A stretch of DNA of 64,000 nt from Stenogyne calaminthoides (Eukaryota > Streptophyta > Magnoliopsida > Lamiales > Lamiaceae), in NCBI GenBank assembly GCA_037126765.1, contig JBBCBC010000033.1:8446085-8510084 (forward strand), written 5' to 3'. Made by a program: the position numbers and the translations under genes. The first letter of the stretch is position 1; each line of letters starts with the position of its first letter. A model generated the notes under the pieces. It was not told the DNA's origin, searched no databases, and saw only the letters and a program-made list of their open reading frames with translations. This document shows positions 1-11,690 of the stretch, one piece after another.

Positions 1-838
1 CCTAGACACTTTCCAAGAGAACCCGCGTCTCTCCAAGCATATCAGTCTGGATCCTCATCTTGTCAGCAAGAGGGTCAATTCGTTTTGTTACCGATTCGAG
101 AATAGAATCGTGCATATTTGTGATCTTCTCGACTGTTAACTTCCTCTCACTGTCAACTAGGTTTGAGATCTGGTCAACAGTTAGCTTCCTCTCTTTGTCA
201 ATCAGGTTGCTCTGTGCTTCTTCAAATTTCTGCATCAGATTTGCAGCAAGAGTCGTAAATTGTGTATCAACTGAAGCTTTTACCCCATCTTGTATTGCTT
301 TTACCCCATCTTGTATTCTCGCAGAAATCAGATCTAGGATATCAACACTTAGCACAGTAGTCTGACCAGATGTTGAAACCTCGCCTGGCTGGGTCTCATC
401 TGCAGCACCCATACCTGGTTCATCGGCAGGTTGCTCATACTCAGTATAAGCATAAGTATCATAACCTCTTTCTTCTTCTTCAGAAATACCCAGCTTCTGG
501 TGCACCAGCCATCTGATATCAGCATCTGTAGCCAGTTCGGCTGCGCTGGATACACCGGCATTCTGCTTCGCCTTCTTTTCCAGGTCAACAAAGTAATCAG
601 ACTCCAAGGCATTCATTAAAATTAGGAAGTCTTCAATATCCTTGAGTCTGATGTTCCTCCAGAAGACTATCTCCTCCATCTGCTGTCTGATCCCAATATG
701 ATCGATAAGTTCTGGAAAGTGCTCGTCCAGATAGGCATTCACCTGTCGCCGTAGAAAATACACTGTAGAGTGTTCTTGTACAGGTGATTCGAGGAGGGTC
801 CTCTTGTTGAAGGGATTGTGAGACATGGAGACATACAT
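1..838 (-). pseudogene. Element A extra region, coiled-coil part
   Basis: An open frame of 278 codons reads off the left edge. Its N-terminal half is globular, with charged and aromatic residues. A Gly/Pro/Glu-rich linker follows, then a C-terminal coiled coil. Within the coil an 18-24 nt unit is duplicated (about 268-320), giving the residues IQDGVKA twice, and the heptad-like phrase ERKLTV also occurs twice. It lies downstream of RNase H on the element's sense strand, as do the coiled-coil parts of the extra regions in elements B and C. I see no catalytic motif, signal peptide or membrane helix. Function unknown. Confidence 0.6.
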
Positions 839-1003
839 GTCTTTGATCTCAGCAACATCTTGCTCCTCCTGAGCGAGTTCCAGAACAGGTGTTGGAACAA
901 GTTCCTGAATGATTTCTTGAACAGGTTCCTGAACAGCTTCCGAAACAGGTGGATTTAACTGTGAATATTCGGGAGGGGGTGGAGGGTTTTCTGGTTGACT
1001 GGT

Positions 1004-1315
1004 TTAAGGTTGATCGGGCTGTGGTTCTGATGTGGTTGGAGTTATTTTGGAAGAGGGGGTTCGAGAGGGAGAAGGGGTAAACGATTTCCCTATGGAAGGT
1101 TCAGTTGAAGGTGGTTGTCTGGTTGATGGTTCGGGTGAGGGTGAAGTTTTTCTAGTTAAGGGTTCAGGTGAAGGTGATTTTGAAGATGAGGTGGGTGAAG
1201 TGGGGCAATAGGTGGTTTCATGCCCTCTGAAAAGAGAACTTATGTGAGCTGAGTCTGATGGTTCAGAATCAGACTGATTCTCTTCAGGTTGTACATCAGC
1301 TCCACGGGTTTCCAC
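1004..1315 (-). pseudogene. Element A extra region, Ser/Pro/Thr-rich linker
   Basis: A 103-codon frame of low complexity, with repeated Ser-Pro-Glu-Pro phrases and Thr/Ser runs. It lies between the basic domain (1375-2373) and the coiled-coil part (1-838), so it is probably a disordered linker of the same protein, split from both by stops or frameshifts. The composition is not informative about function. Confidence 0.5.
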
Positions 1316-1374
1316 CGAACGGGTTTTCCACCAAAGATTAACTCTCGACTGATTCTTGAGTTGATCTTACCGAT

Positions 1375-2373
1375 TCAGATTTCAACATCACTTCCTTCAT
1401 CTTGAAGACCTCCAGAAGGCATACCATCCTTCTTAGGCAGCATTGTAGTAAGTGTTTTCTGACGTTTCGTACCTGCATCAGAAGGCTTACTCACTGCCTG
1501 CTTCCTCTTTCTCGTTCCTCTCTTAAATGGAGCTTTGCCTTCAGGATTTTTAGGCTTCGGCACATATGCTGTTAGATCATCATCAGATAATCCAGATAGT
1601 GTCTCATCCTTGTAAAGCAAGGCTTTGAATTTCTCCAAATATTGCTTCCGCCCATTTTGTGACCAAGGATAGTCACTGGGAAGCTTATCAACCAGAATTA
1701 TGGACACCTTGTGAATATTACTGATATTCTTGGTCAGCTTCACTCAATTTTCTTCATCTGTGGCAAACTTATCAGTTTCCTGCAACAAACGATGCTTGAA
1801 TAACCCCATCCAGTTCATATCTGGGGCCTTCTCAATGATTGCGGCCATAACATGCTATTTTCTTCCGGGTTAGAGCATCCGAAATTTGAAAAGAGATCCC
1901 AAGAATGACTTTCGAGACAATTCAAAAAGCGATCTATACTTCCTTCAAGGTAGGGAACTTTGACATGTGTGAGCTGATTGATGTTCCCAGGTCTCAACAA
2001 CACTTTTTTGCAGATACTCCTTATCGACATTCCAGCAGTGAACTCATCAGGGTATTTCTTGCCCATTTGAAGACCAAAGATTCTTCTGAGATCATCGTTG
2101 GAGACATCGATCCTGGTCCTTCCAACGAATGAGAATAGTTCTTTGTTGTCGATCTCTCCTTTAGTCTTCTCAAGATTTCCAATGATTCAAACATATGGGC
2201 CGTTTCACGATGGCGATAGCAAAATTGATCAAGTCCACGAGCTCTTAAGAATCGAGTATCTCCCTTGATTCTGGATCATTTGTGGTATTGAAAATGACAT
2301 ATTTTTCATCAATGACATTTTTGAGCATAGAGGCATAGTCACAAGTTTCCGATAGCACTATTGACGATTCCAT
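1375..2373 (-). pseudogene. Element A extra region, N-terminal globular and basic part
   Basis: The first ATG (2371-2373) opens 42 codons that begin MESSIVLSETCDYASM and end at a TAA. After frameshifts, local frames contain FVGRTRIDVSNDDLRRIFGL (about 2060-2130). A frame from about 1849 to 1375 is broken only by one TGA near 1744 and ends in a Lys/Arg-rich tract with KRGTRKRKQ, a likely nuclear signal. The first domain resembles accessory proteins often annotated as putative plant transposon protein; I could not test this. It sits where Sireviruses carry an env-like gene, but shows no envelope features. Confidence 0.55.
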
Positions 2374-2376
2374 TTT

Positions 2377-2642
2377 CTGAAATCATAAACAAACATACAA
2401 AGTGAGTGCTATGTGAAACAACATAATCAATCACATATTGTTATTCATAAAAAGAGTAATTTTTTTTTAATTAATACACATGAATATCTATCCCCAATAT
2501 GCATATAGTTTATGATGTATATAGAAATGACAATGACTGATTTAAATTCCATTTGATCATGATTAACAGTAATACACACAATTTCTATACACTGATCTTA
2601 TATATATGCTTATTAAAGAAAATAACAAGATGAGTAAGTTAC
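2377..2642 (-). other. Candidate leader intron before the element A extra region
   Basis: On the minus strand CTTTTCTG|GTAACTTAC could be a 5' splice site. 266 nt downstream, GTTTATGATTTCAG is a good 3' splice site, four bases before the ATG of the extra region. The sequence between is AT-rich with T-rich runs, like plant introns. Seen only as sequence; splicing is inferred. Confidence 0.4.
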
Positions 2643-3600
2643 CAGAAAAGCGATATGAGAGTTTTGGAAGATAGATTAATCGCTTGAATATTTTGAATGT
2701 TTGAGAGAATTTTTTGGAACTGAAATTTGCGGTTTTAGAAAGTATGAAATGCTAAAGGTTTTCAGAGAAAAGGTATTTAGGGTTTTAAAAGATGGGAGGG
2801 AAACATTTTGCATGATTATTTTTTAAGGTAATTGAGTGTCCTTGATTTAAGTGGACAGTCAAGATTAAAGTGGTTGAAGAGTAATTCAATCGTGCGATTA
2901 AGGTTTTAAACCGGCAGACTTTTGGACTTGAAGGTTCGAAAAAAAAATGCATTTAATACACAAGCCCCGCGTCCGCATTTAATGTTTGCAGGCATGACAT
3001 CATAAAGTAATGTGAACAATAATAGCTAACATAGAATAGGTATGAAGATAAATCGTAAAACGATCTGGCCGATCGATATTGTAATCATCGATTACCATAT
3101 TGATCTTATCTGGTTGACTGACGACATTTGTTGGCCTTCATCGATGGTTGCCTAAACCATAGTATTTCCCAACAATGTCCCACTTATCTGATCAGTTTTC
3201 TAATGAACCAAGCTGATCAGGTGACGTTCCCTTTTCAACCTTTATCTCTGAACAACTCTTTGACTGATCCTTTATGATCAGTTAAGATACCATATCCAAC
3301 TGATCCTTCTTATCAGATCAGTTTTCTTCGGATCCATCCTGATCCACTCTTGATCTGATATGTCTTAATCTGATCAGTTCCTTGTTTGAACTGATAAAGC
3401 CTTTTCTTATCAGTTCCTTGACTGATCTTCTGATCAGTTGAGATTCCTAACTCAATGATTCTTCTTAAACGGTTAGTCTCTTAACCAACCGGTTTCGAGA
3501 CGATCCACCAAACATTTAAAGTGCACTTTCTCCGAGATCCGAAGCCCTAGCTCATTGAATAATTCTCTGAACTGATCTCACTAGTGGCTTGGTTAAAATA
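2643..3600 (-). other. Element A spacer between RNase H and extra region
   Basis: No supportable coding frame. The part next to the extra region (2643-2830) looks like a plant 5' leader. The part at 3189-3437 contains TGATCAG five times and GATC about twelve times. Confidence 0.5.
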
Positions 3601-3639
3601 TCGATTTTTTGTTTATCGGTATGGATCTTTTCCATTCGA

Positions 3640-4300
3640 TATTCTTCTTTTCAACATGATCTCTTATAAAATGATGTCCGACATCCACATGCTTGCATCT
3701 TGTATGTAGAACAGATTCTCGAGTGATTGCAATAACACTATTACATCGCGTAATATAGGTAATGCGTTCTTAGCTACAATGTTGTAATCCCTCGATTCCG
3801 ACTTAGCCAAAGTAGTTGGGAACAACAATTTTCTGCTGACCATATATTACGCTTCAAATAGTAGATGTCACAACCGATGTCCGCTTTTTTTGAAAACCAA
3901 GAGATCGGGTTTTTTACTACCTAAAACCCGACATGTACCGAGGTTGACTTCCCGCCAATTTCGCAACCTCCGTGAATCGTAATCGAGAATACCCACTAAG
4001 CTCTAGATTATCATCGATGGGTAAAATAAATCAAGGTTTCTTGTCCCCTTTAGATACTTAAGAATCCGCTATTTGCTTCTGTGTGGCTTTGCATTGGATT
4101 TGCACGAAATCGCACATACACCATCGCAAAAAGTGATATCCGGGGTCTCTTTGGCGTCGTCGGTATAGTAAAGATCCAATGAGAGCCCTATATTCTTTCT
4201 GATTAGTTTTCTGACCATCCTCATCTGGATCCATCTTGAATCCTGTCATCATAGGAATTCTGGCTTCCTTACAGTTTTGAACTCCAAACTTAGCCAATAA
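3640..4300 (-). pseudogene. Element A RNase H / C-terminal pol, decayed
   Basis: Short frames in copia order follow the RT: KFGVQNCKEARIPM (about 4230-4290) and REYRALIGSLLY-like residues, then a much-broken RNase H ending with residues like CKHVDVGHHFIREHVE (about 3640-3700), which is the conserved copia pol tail. The DNA is interrupted by stops and shifts about every 50-100 nt. Identification rests on order and on parallel segments in elements B and C. Confidence 0.6.
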
Positions 4301-4413
4301 ACTCCTAGTGTAGTCTTCCGCTGGCGAGATGAATATCCTTTCGTACTTTTCTTAACTTGTAAACCCAAAGGTAACTCATCGACCCATCATGGACATCTCG
4401 AACTTCCCTTGCA

Positions 4414-5080
4414 TCAACTTTTTGAATTTTTCACATAAACTCTTGTTGGGAGATCCGAAGATGATGCGTCCACATAAATCTGAACCATCAGAATATCTTC
4501 TCCATCTTCTATTCGAATAAGGTTCGGCCCACTATTCCTTTTAGTGAAACCAACTTTGTCTATCAAGGCGAGAGAGTGTATCATACCAAGCTCGAGGAGC
4601 TTGTTTGTGCCATAAAGAGCTTTTTCTAAAACGGTACACCGGGTCAGTTTTTTCAAAGCCCGGAGGTTGTTCAACATAAACTTCCTCGCCTAGTACCCCA
4701 TTTAAGAATGCACTCTTTACATCCATCCGATACACAATAAACCCTCTCAGGAGCAAAAGATATGCCAAAAATAAATAATGGCTTCCTTCGAGTGACCGTG
4801 GTACAAAGGTCTCATCATAATCAATTCCTTCTAATTGTGAATACCCTTACCAACAAGTCTTGCCTTATTTACGGTTATGACATTATTCTCATCTCTCTTG
4901 TTCTTGAATACCCACTTTGTGCCAATCACATCTTGATGGGTTGGTACATCCCGATTTCAAACCCGATTCATTTCAAACTGTTTCAGTTCTTCTTGCATGG
5001 CTAGAATCCGGTTTGCATCTTGTAGAACTTTCTCTACTTGGTTGGTTCCTTCAAAGATAGATAACAACAATACATGGCAC
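4414..5080 (-). pseudogene. Element A reverse transcriptase, decayed
   Basis: Copia-type RT (RVT_2). Visible motifs include MDVKSAFLNGVLGEEVYVEQ (about 4680-4730) and PPGFEKTDPVYRF. Around the active site the frame reads YVDASSSD, where relatives have YVDDIIFG; one missing or altered base explains it. The N-terminal WVFKNK-like segment lies near 4890-4910 in another frame. At least four frame changes make this copy non-functional as read. Confidence 0.75.
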
Positions 5081-5082
5081 TT

Positions 5083-6231
5083 TCACTGTCGATGTCTAGT
5101 TTTGACTCTATCGGATGGGTCTCCGATGATCGGATCGGTTGGATGAGTGGTTACCTGTGTCCTTCTTTTTTCGATTTGCATCTGTTTGGAGAACATCATC
5201 CTCTTTCGATAGTAGTTCATTACTAGTGATTGGGAGTGGTGCGTAATTATGATCCACTTGACATGGACAAGTCTCGGTGATGTTGGACTCATCATGTGTT
5301 GATGTCCGTCGTAGGAACTTCAGTGTTCCCCGAACCGGATGGTTCGGTTGATATTATCTCAAATTGCACGAACTTCTTTTTATTGAGTTATACGTACCTT
5401 AGGGTCCGATTGACTGGTGAATCCAGGATCTGGAATATACACTCGTTACGTGTTCGATCCTTTTCCTTAATACTTAGCCGATCCATTTTATGTGCATATT
5501 GTACCGTTGATCCGGTACTTCTTGTTCTCGGGAGATTTCTCTTGTTCGGAAGATGTTTCATCAAAGATCACATGAGGTGTTTCTTCCACAACTAGGGTTC
5601 TTTGTTGTAAAAACCAAAAAACCTTCCCCGAATGAGGAATATCCTAAGAATATACCCTCATCCGACTTGGCCTCAAAAGTCTTCAACCGACTCTTCCCAT
5701 TGTTGTGTATGAAACACTTGCACCAAAAAACATGGAAGTAAGAAACACGAGGTCTTCCGCCCTTCCCAGTTCATAGGGTGTTTTGTAGTGAGCCTTAGTA
5801 ACAGAGAACATCCATTACGAAAGTGTGGCATGCAAGATATTGATGGCTTCTACCCGTAAAGGGCTTGGTGTTGCATGTTCGCCTAACATAGTGCGAGCAA
5901 CTTCCTTGAGTGTTCCGTTTCTCCGATTCGCTACACACCATTTGTTGTGGTGTTCTTGCGGTGATGTCTCATGTCAGATACCAAACTTAGTGCAAAAAAT
6001 CGGTAATAAAAGAGTTCGTAAATTGCGTACCTTTATATCGATCCAATTTTCACTATCTTCGACACCCTTTTCGTTTTGTAGTTTCTTGAGCAGCTCAGGT
6101 GTCTTCGTTGTTATCTCATTCTTCTTATACAAGAATACAACCCATGTAAACTTGGAATAATCATCCACGATTACAGAGTATATTTGCATCCGCCGAGATC
6201 GACCGGGTGTGGCGGGTCCAAATAAATCCAT
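5083..6231 (-). pseudogene. Element A integrase, decayed
   Basis: The frame at 6231-5974 opens with MDLFGPATPG and continues with VIVDDYSKFTWVVFLYKK, the first Asp block of the copia integrase core. Downstream the region to ~5083 is fragmentary, with traces of the EELW-type and C-terminal integrase blocks and the Glu/Ser-rich linker that precedes RT. The second Asp and the Glu of the catalytic triad cannot be read in an intact frame. Confidence 0.7.
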
Positions 6232-6866
6232 ATGGAGCGATTTGCAATACTCTTTGGATCTTTGGTCCAGTGGATTCCCTTGAATGAGGCTTTAACTTTT
6301 TTCTTTTTCCGACATCGACACATGTCCGATCCTTCAGAGAATACCTCATTCGGAAGTCCCTCAACCAAAGACATCCTTGCTATCTTGTTAAGAGTTTTAA
6401 AGTTCAGATGACTCATTCTTTTGTGCCAGAGACAACTGCTACTTTTGGAACTCTTAACAATCAGGCATGCATTTCTTGGACAACTGTTCCAATCTGCTGT
6501 ATAAATCATACCTTTCCTTGAACGATTAACAAGATCGTTGAGTAGCTCGATTCCTTTAGTACACCGATCGATCGAGAACTCAACATTGAATCCGTTGTCT
6601 GAATCAGAAACCGATAATGAGTTATGCTTTAAACCTTTGACATACTGAGACTCCAAAGAACACAGTACATCATCATTCTCTAAGGTTCCGAATCCTCTAG
6701 TAAAACCAAAGTTATCATCACCAAAGAGTACACGTGGGCCTTCTTGTTCTGTGTAAGAGTTAAGGAGATGTTTGCTTCCAGTCATGTGCCTTGAGCATCC
6801 ACTATCGATGTACCAGATAGTTGCTTGTACACCTCCTTTGTTGGCCAAACCCACGCGAACCTGCAA
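6171..6866 (-). pseudogene. Element A protease and GAG-pre-integrase domain
   Basis: A 231-codon frame. WYIDSGCSRHMTG (near 6790) is the aspartic protease active site of copia elements, catalytic DSG intact. The GAG-pre-integrase domain follows with LWHKRMSHLNFKTLNKIA and an incomplete zinc-binding HHCC pattern ending in CRCRKKKK. This is one of the better preserved stretches of element A. It processes the polyprotein in functional relatives. Confidence 0.8.
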
Positions 6867-6869
6867 TCA

Positions 6870-7370
6870 AGTCAGGCTTTAGGTACCCCTTTTGGATTGG
6901 GTCCTGAGGGGTTAGAGTTGGTTTTAGGGATCCATACAAACAGGTTACTTCTATTGTAATCAGATAGATCAGAAGGCCTGATTTGTCTCCCATAAACATC
7001 TACATAATCATACATCTCTTCATATGCATTCTGATCAGTATGATTATTTGTGCGAGCCTTGAGTGAATCAGAAGACTTGGGATTTTTCCTTGCAGTTTGT
7101 CTTCTTAACCCAGTGGGGCTCAGGTGCAGCAGCCCCTAGGTTTCTGATTGTAAGGGTAGGTACGACTGCTACCATTAAAAGATTCATATCTTTTTGGCAT
7201 AAATGGTCTTAGCAGTTTACCTTTAGCTTGCTTGTTAGGCAGCTGACCCTGATTAGGTTTCAGATTAGATTTCCCTTTGACAGGTTGTCTTTTCTGATAC
7301 CTAATCTGCTGATCAGGTTGAGGTCTCTTCAGAGGAACTGGGTTCTTCTGTTGATTCCTCGGCTGATGCT
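6870..7370 (-). pseudogene. Element A gag-to-protease linker, decayed
   Basis: No long frame. The region lies between the gag coiled coil and the protease. Short basic and Gln/Pro-rich peptides are readable but unreliable. It corresponds to the equally fragmentary 35761-35940 region of element C. Confidence 0.4.
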
Positions 7371-7373
7371 TAA

Positions 7374-7868
7374 TCAGTTGGGGTCCATTTTCATTTTACA
7401 TTTTCGATTTGGCACTTGCCTTACTTGTTCAGCAGGTCTCTTTCCCTTATCAGATACATATTTTGCTTTATGTGTATCTATATCAGAAACTCGTTTGATT
7501 ACACCTTTTTGAAGTGAACCAGATGGAGCTTTTGAGGATGTAGAAGGGTTTTCATACCCAATTCCCTTCTTATTAGTTGTCGTTCGAAAATAGTTGTTCA
7601 TATCCTGAACGGTTTTCAAAGATTTCGTGAAAACCTGTATTTTCTTACGTAAACTATCCTTAGTTAATTTCAGACACTCATGTAGTTGGAAGAGTTCATC
7701 AAACTTAGCTTGCAAGATTTTAAAATCATCAGCTTGCTGTTTATTGATAGCTAGTTGTTCCTTAATCTGCTTCTCTTGATCAGAAGAATTAACTTTCAGA
7801 ACTTTCAGTTCTTCAGTTATCTTCGGCGAGTTCAGTGATTTTAGTTCAAATTCTTTCTTGACAAACAT
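7374..7868 (-). pseudogene. Element A gag C-terminal coiled coil
   Basis: 164 codons, strongly helical in the first 90 residues (Lys/Glu/Leu/Gln pattern), then a basic Ser-rich tail. It lies after the zinc knuckle and before protease. An extended coiled-coil gag C terminus is known from Sireviruses; homology is inferred from position and composition. No frame connects it to the upstream gag. Confidence 0.55.
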
Positions 7869-8289
7869 TTTTTCTTAACAAGTTGAGTATTTTTAATCCT
7901 CAGCTTATCGTTTTCGGCTTCCACTATCGTATAAGTGTCTACTGCGTTAGAGAGATCATCAAGCAATTGCTCAGAATAGAGCTGCAAGTCAATCTCTCCA
8001 GCAGGTGTGCTAATTATAGCTGATGTGGAAACTGAAAGAGCGAAGGTTTAGAGGTTACCTCATTGGTCTTCCTCCTTAGCCATCGAATGATTTCATCATC
8101 GAAGAGAATATCGGATCATCGTAGTCGAGAAATCATCGATTGTTGCTTATCGGACAAAAGTCCTCTCTTGATGAGTAGCGAGAATCCTCGGAAAGGCGGA
8201 TAAGAATCATCAATTTCGATGTATCGGCAACCATGGCTTTTTCTGTCTCTATAAGCGTTGCTCTCTTACATTTCGCTTCTCTTCTCTCT

Positions 8290-9475
8290 TTCTTTTGGAG
8301 TCGTGCGGGCAATTTATACCAGTAATGACTGGTTTCTCACAGATTGAAACATCCTCCACGATCCACGGAACTTACGCCGGGTGAGTCATTCCGTCTGTAG
8401 AATCTGGCGGTGACTTACTGTCGATTATGTCGAAATTTTTCTTCTCTCGGATCTGTTGTCTCTTCTTTCATCGGACCGATCATCTCTTTTCTTATCTTCT
8501 CTGCTATCCTTTCTGTGATCATCTCTTCGGTCATCAGATCTGGTCCTTTCTGGAGATCTGTCAGTTGGCCTCCTATCTCTTCCTCTGCTGTTTTGATAAT
8601 CCCTGTAAAATCTGCGATACTTACCAAGTTGAATGTTAGATTTTTCAAGTTTTCTGGTTAGTAAAGCAATCTGTTCAGTTTGGCTTATAATATTTCCATG
8701 AGTTGATGAGACTTTGAGTTCTTTCTTTGTTCGCTTTGAATGCAACTGATTTTGATGTGGCAGGTGTGGCTTCAGCAGGTGACTCATCATCTTCTTCTTG
8801 CCCTCTTTCGATCAGATCGAACTCATGGGCTTTAAGACTCAGGAACAGGTTGCTTGGCTTCATCTTGGCAATATCTTGACAATCCTTTATTACAGTGACT
8901 TTCATATCCCACTTCTTGGTTAGAGATCTCAAGATCTTGTAATTGATGTCTTTATCTGACATTTCTCATCCAAGTTCCCATAACTTGTTGACTGACGTGG
9001 TGATTCTTCCATCGAGCTCATTGATGGTTTCATTTGGTAGCATCTTAAGTTTCTCGAATTTCACGGTTAAATTTTGCGATACCGCTATCTTTAATCGGAC
9101 CATTTCCTTCACACATTTAAAAAGCGTATCCCACATCCTGTTTGGTTTGTCTTGAGATACTTTATCTTTTCTCTGGTTATCTTGTCCATGGTCTTCATGA
9201 TTATGTTCCTGGCTATCGTATTTAGAGTGTACAGCTTTCTCTCTTCAGCATCCATATGGCAGGACTCTTTCTGACAAGACTTCCAACTGCAAAATCTGGA
9301 TCACCTCCAACAGTTGGGTTGTCATGATAGATGATGATGGGTCCTCGTTCAAGAACTTCCATCATCCCCCGCCGCTTATTGATCCCGGATGTTTGCTCAT
9401 GTATATAAATCGGTCTGCATCCTCATCAATGGAAAATTTAGGCAAATCATGATACATACCCGAAGTATTATCCAT
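8290..9475 (-). pseudogene. Element A gag (capsid and nucleocapsid), broken
   Basis: Begins at ATG 9473-9475 with MDNTSGMYHDLPKF, 126 nt from the primer-binding site. The capsid-like part contains ILRSLTKKWDMKV (about 8890-8940), matching ILRGLSKKWDIHAV in elements C and D. A long Arg/Asp/Lys-rich tract follows (8425-8610). Near 8340-8380 a CFNL*ETSHYW-like zinc knuckle is recognisable but lacks its last Cys and contains a stop. Several frameshifts split the gene. Confidence 0.75.
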
Positions 9476-9600
9476 GCTGATCGTGAGTTTGAAAACGAAT
9501 GAGATTTGAAAAAGGTTTTTCAAGATCAGTTCAAGTGACCACAAAGGTTCTTCCTCAAGAACCGATGATATTCAAAGCGATTGGTGCAGCCAGAACCACC

Positions 9601-9611
9601 GCTCGATACCA
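9601..9611 (-). other. Element A primer-binding site (initiator tRNA-Met)
   Basis: Read on the minus strand TGGTATCGAGC lies two bases inside the LTR. The canonical plant iMet site, seen intact in elements C and D, is TGGTATCAGAGC; one A of the CAG is missing here. Confidence 0.85.
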
Positions 9612-9613
9612 CT

Positions 9614-11115
9614 TGTAGGTCCTTAACGGGTTTTCGTGAGGGCGTAAATCTAGAGGGAGGGGTGAATAGACTTACGAAAAAAACTTTTTCGTCTTGATCG
9701 GTGTGATTGCGGTTTTCCGATCAGAGAAGGTGAATCATTTTGATCGATATCAACTTCTCGATCGCCGAGGGTCGGTCGATTCGGTATCTATAAGTTTAAT
9801 TGATTGTGCGGAAGCTAGTTTATACCCGTGTGAAAAACCAGTTTTATCAAATCAGATTCTCAAGTACATTTTCAATTAGTGACTAAATCATTAATCCGAT
9901 CGATTTGCTTAGTGTGATCGATATTACTTTCTCGAATATGTATGCAGTTTTAAGCCTGGTTGTGTGCAATAGTGTAAAGCAGTAAAGAGCAAGTAAATGC
10001 ACACAAGATTTTTATAGTGGTTCGGACAACCAGTCCTACTTCCATTCTTCCCTATCACAAGGGGCACCAACTTAACCGACTTAACCGACTTAACTGACTG
10101 GACTTAGTTTATTGTGTTAGTCCAACACATTACACCTATATATATTTATAGAGTTCTCACTAAACCGATCCCAGAAATCAGAACTAGAAACCATAGTCTG
10201 AAATCTTGCAAAACAAACTTAACCTAACTTTGGGTTTTGGGTAAGATTTGTTGTTTGTTCCAACTTTGAAATCTTTCCTAGTATTTAAGTAGCCTAACAA
10301 CTAGAGGATAAGATTTATGTGCTAAGAACTATGGGATGAACACTTAGAAAAATAATCTTCAAGGTTGTGTTCTTCGTGCGGAAATTTGGGTAGAGTATGA
10401 GCTTAGTGATAATTTCCGTATCTCACTCTGAAGACTAATCCCATATTTATAGACCTCAAAATCAAAGAGCCGTTGGAGAGCAATTTGAATTTTCGGCTAT
10501 ATTTGGTAGGTTTGCAGGATTTGATGTGACGTGCTTCCAGGAACGGCATGGCCAAAAAAGTGAATAGTTGTCCTTTATAGCCATTTGAATCTGTGGCCCG
10601 AATCCGCATTATCGACTCTCGTGCATCGTGTATCTTGTTCTCATTGGTTAACAAGTACACTTTTTAGATGTTTGTTCTACCAACTAAAGTTGACATTCTC
10701 TTTGTTCAAATCAACAACGATATTGGTGTAACATCGAGTTGACACTGGTGTGGTGACGATCGATCATAACCGATCGATCTACCTAATAGAGTCTTCGATG
10801 CGCGGTTGTCTTAGCTTCAACTAGCGGACTCGTCGATGTAGGGTCTTACCGGGTGCGGATCTTTCTTCCGGTAGTCTTTGATCTTGGTCTTCGAGCTATT
10901 GGCTTCATGTCTTCACCGATCATCGATTAAGCGATCATTCGACTAATCGACGACCTATACATATTGAGTTACCCCTCAATATGTGACCTACCTTATACAT
11001 CGGTTGTCTATACATTTCACCGGGTCATCCTAACGATTCTAAGACATCGGTCATTAATGTGTCCGATCGATCCTATTACAAAATTGTTTTGGAACTTCCA
11101 TCAAAACTAAATACA
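9614..11115 (-). repeat. Element A 5' LTR
   Basis: The left edge TGTAGG is fixed by the primer-binding site. The right edge is less sure: TACA at 11112-11115 gives TGTA...TACA ends and about 1.5 kb, and just beyond it element B protease homology begins (from ~11125). A TATA box in sense orientation, CTATAAATATATATAGG, lies near 10137-10153. The small open frames inside, such as 10403-10660, are taken as non-coding. The 3' LTR would be left of the window, so the boundaries cannot be checked here. Confidence 0.7.
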
Positions 11116-11124
11116 AATTTCCCA

Positions 11125-11690
11125 ATGAAATGAATTGGGCTCTGTTGTATGGTATCCGGACAATTGGATGTTCAAGACATATGACGAGGATATAAGCAAC
11201 TAATCACCGACTATGTTTAGCAAAAAAGGCCCTCAAATCACATTTGGAGACAATTCAAAGGACAAACTAAAGGATATGGAACTCTTGAAGTTGACTCTGT
11301 TCATATCCATGGTGTTTCTAAAAGCATAACTTGCTTTCTATCATCAATTCTGTGACAAAGGATTCAGGTGTTGAGTTCTCAAAGAACTTATGTTATGTAA
11401 AAAGGCAATACTTCACGTAAAAATTTTCTTGTTGGTACTAGAAAAGGAAATGTGTATCTTGGCGATTGGAGTTCAACTCCTAAAGATACATGTTTGGTTG
11501 CAAAAAGTTCCAATCGATACCCGGTTGGTTGTGGTAAAAAAGAATGAATCACTTAAACTTCAAAACCCCGAACAAACTTGCAAGATTAGCACTTGTAAAG
11601 GGGTTACCCAATGAAGTGTTCAAGAAAGATCATGTATGTGATGTTTGTCGAGAAAAAAAAACAAATTAGAGCATCTTTCAAAAGTAAATA
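11125..11690 (+). pseudogene. Element B protease and GAG-pre-integrase, decayed
   Basis: Traces of the protease active site (GCSRHMT near 11175-11195) and of the FGDNSK- and YGTLE-like blocks can be read across frames. A GAG-pre-integrase segment follows: GLPNEVFK near 11603-11625 and HVCDVCREKK near 11632-11660, ending in the zinc-binding CDVC pair. Stops and shifts occur throughout. Confidence 0.65.

Larger units (their letters stand above)
1..11115 (-). mobile_element. Element A: Ty1/copia LTR retrotransposon, partial (3' LTR outside window)
   Basis: Read on the minus strand the order is LTR, primer-binding site, gag, protease, GAG-pre-integrase, integrase, RT and RNase H, which is copia order. 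A further coding region follows and runs off the left edge. All frames are interrupted, so the copy cannot act by itself as read. It is related to elements B, C and D but has a different LTR and a diverged extra region. The long gag with a coiled-coil extension and the coding region after pol resemble the Sirevirus group; that assignment is inference. Confidence 0.85.

Noticed and set aside
60..619. Plus-strand frames at 60-365 and 431-619
   Set aside because: Antisense shadows of the coiled-coil frame of element A.
10403..10660. 85-codon minus-strand frame in the element A LTR
   Set aside because: Lies within the LTR, spans the leader region after the TATA box, and has no family resemblance.
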